Source: Halomonas ventosae (GTDB lineage Bacteria; Pseudomonadota; Gammaproteobacteria; Pseudomonadales; Halomonadaceae). Taken from it: a stretch of 54,254 bases of DNA. The DNA lies in contig NZ_SNWH01000017.1 in the NCBI RefSeq assembly GCF_004361885.1, positions 1 through 54,254 of the forward strand, given 5' to 3'. Below the pieces are notes generated by a model. The model saw nothing but the letters and a program-made list of their open reading frames with translations. It did not search any database and was not told the origin of the DNA. Numbering within the stretch: position 1 is the first letter of the stretch; every line of letters begins with the position of its first letter. Both the position numbers and the translations under genes were made by a program. This document shows, in pieces, positions 54,043 through 54,254 of the stretch.

Positions 54043-54254
54043 ATGGCATGCAACCCGATCCAGTTTCAGCCCGGCCTGTCGCTGCCGGCCTTCCTCGAGC
54101 AGTACGGCACAGAAGCGCAATGTCGGGCGGCGCTCTATCAGTATCGCTGGCCCAAGGGGTTCGTCTGCCCCGACTGCGGCAACACCACCGGCTGCCAGCT
54201 GTCGCGGGGGCTCTACCAGTGCCATCGCTGCCATCATCAGACCTCGCTGACCGC
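54043..54254 (+). mobile_element. IS1595-family transposase, N-terminal part (3' end outside window)
   Basis: 70 residues seen from the ATG at 54043 after a strong AGGAGGT. LPAFLEQYGTEAQCRAALYQ, then YRWPKGFVCPDCGN and LYQCHRCHHQTSLTA form the N-terminal zinc ribbon (CPDC ... CHRC) of IS1595-type DDE transposases. The catalytic domain runs off the window, so intactness is unknown. Confidence 0.85.

Overview
The window reads as a GC-rich gammaproteobacterial chromosome, most likely Halomonas or a close Halomonadaceae relative. This rests on gene order (shared with both Pseudomonas and E. coli), protein style, an acidic porin, and a zinc-less RibB-X protein. It is not an identification by database search.

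Layout. (1) 1-9220 is an accessory region. It holds the end of an Rpn-type nuclease gene and a second broken Rpn copy joined to the 3' end of a group II intron (maturase C-terminus plus ribozyme domains V and VI). A trypsin-like Calx-beta protease follows, flanked by related short repeats, then a zinc-free MDR dehydrogenase and a divergent aldo/keto reductase. After these come an RTX-like protein with three 38-residue C-terminal repeats, a SapC-family gene, a DUF6447-like gene and a heptad-repeat coiled-coil membrane protein. (2) 9225-15837 holds dsbG divergent from nrdR-ribD-(no ribE)-ribBA-ribH-nusB-thiL-pgpA. (3) 16086-19840 holds a YdgA/DUF945 gene and lon, with a heat-shock-like promoter at the junction. 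(4) 19928-25395 has the E. coli-like order nudE / yrfG-hslR-hslO / pckA, preceded by a HEPN/MNT (hepT/mntA) toxin-antitoxin pair. (5) 25534-31614 holds Tat-exported msrB, tex, gshA-dsbB and rsd. (6) 31716-35898 is a two-gene RND efflux operon whose permease has an altered proton relay. (7) 36138-37977 holds mdh and a HAD phosphatase. (8) 38155-46910 has a Pseudomonas-like order: rppH, ptsP, NRDE gene, degenerate hybrid kinase/receiver protein, TSUP transporter, lgt, a second MNT/HEPN pair, thyA-folA. (9) 47043-54254 holds a ProQ/FinO-domain protein, a porin, a secreted protein with two similar domains, tRNA-Arg(CCT), cmoM-rsmC, greB and the start of an IS1595-like element that runs off the window.

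Systems. Cysteine redox and thiol genes recur (dsbG, dsbB, gshA, msrB, hslO). Riboflavin synthesis is present except for riboflavin synthase and a recognisable GTP cyclohydrolase II. Folate and dTMP synthesis are paired (thyA-folA). Protein quality control (lon, hslR, hslO) has a sigma-32-like promoter at lon. Seven REP-like palindromic units of two types occur at four intergenic loci and resemble E. coli REP sequences.

The most notable items are the group II intron remnant, the two HEPN/MNT modules sitting in conserved synteny blocks, the kinase-like protein with Gln at the expected His position and no ATPase domain, the REP family, the RTX/SapC/DUF6447 cluster and the RND pump lacking the canonical Asp-Asp/Lys relay.
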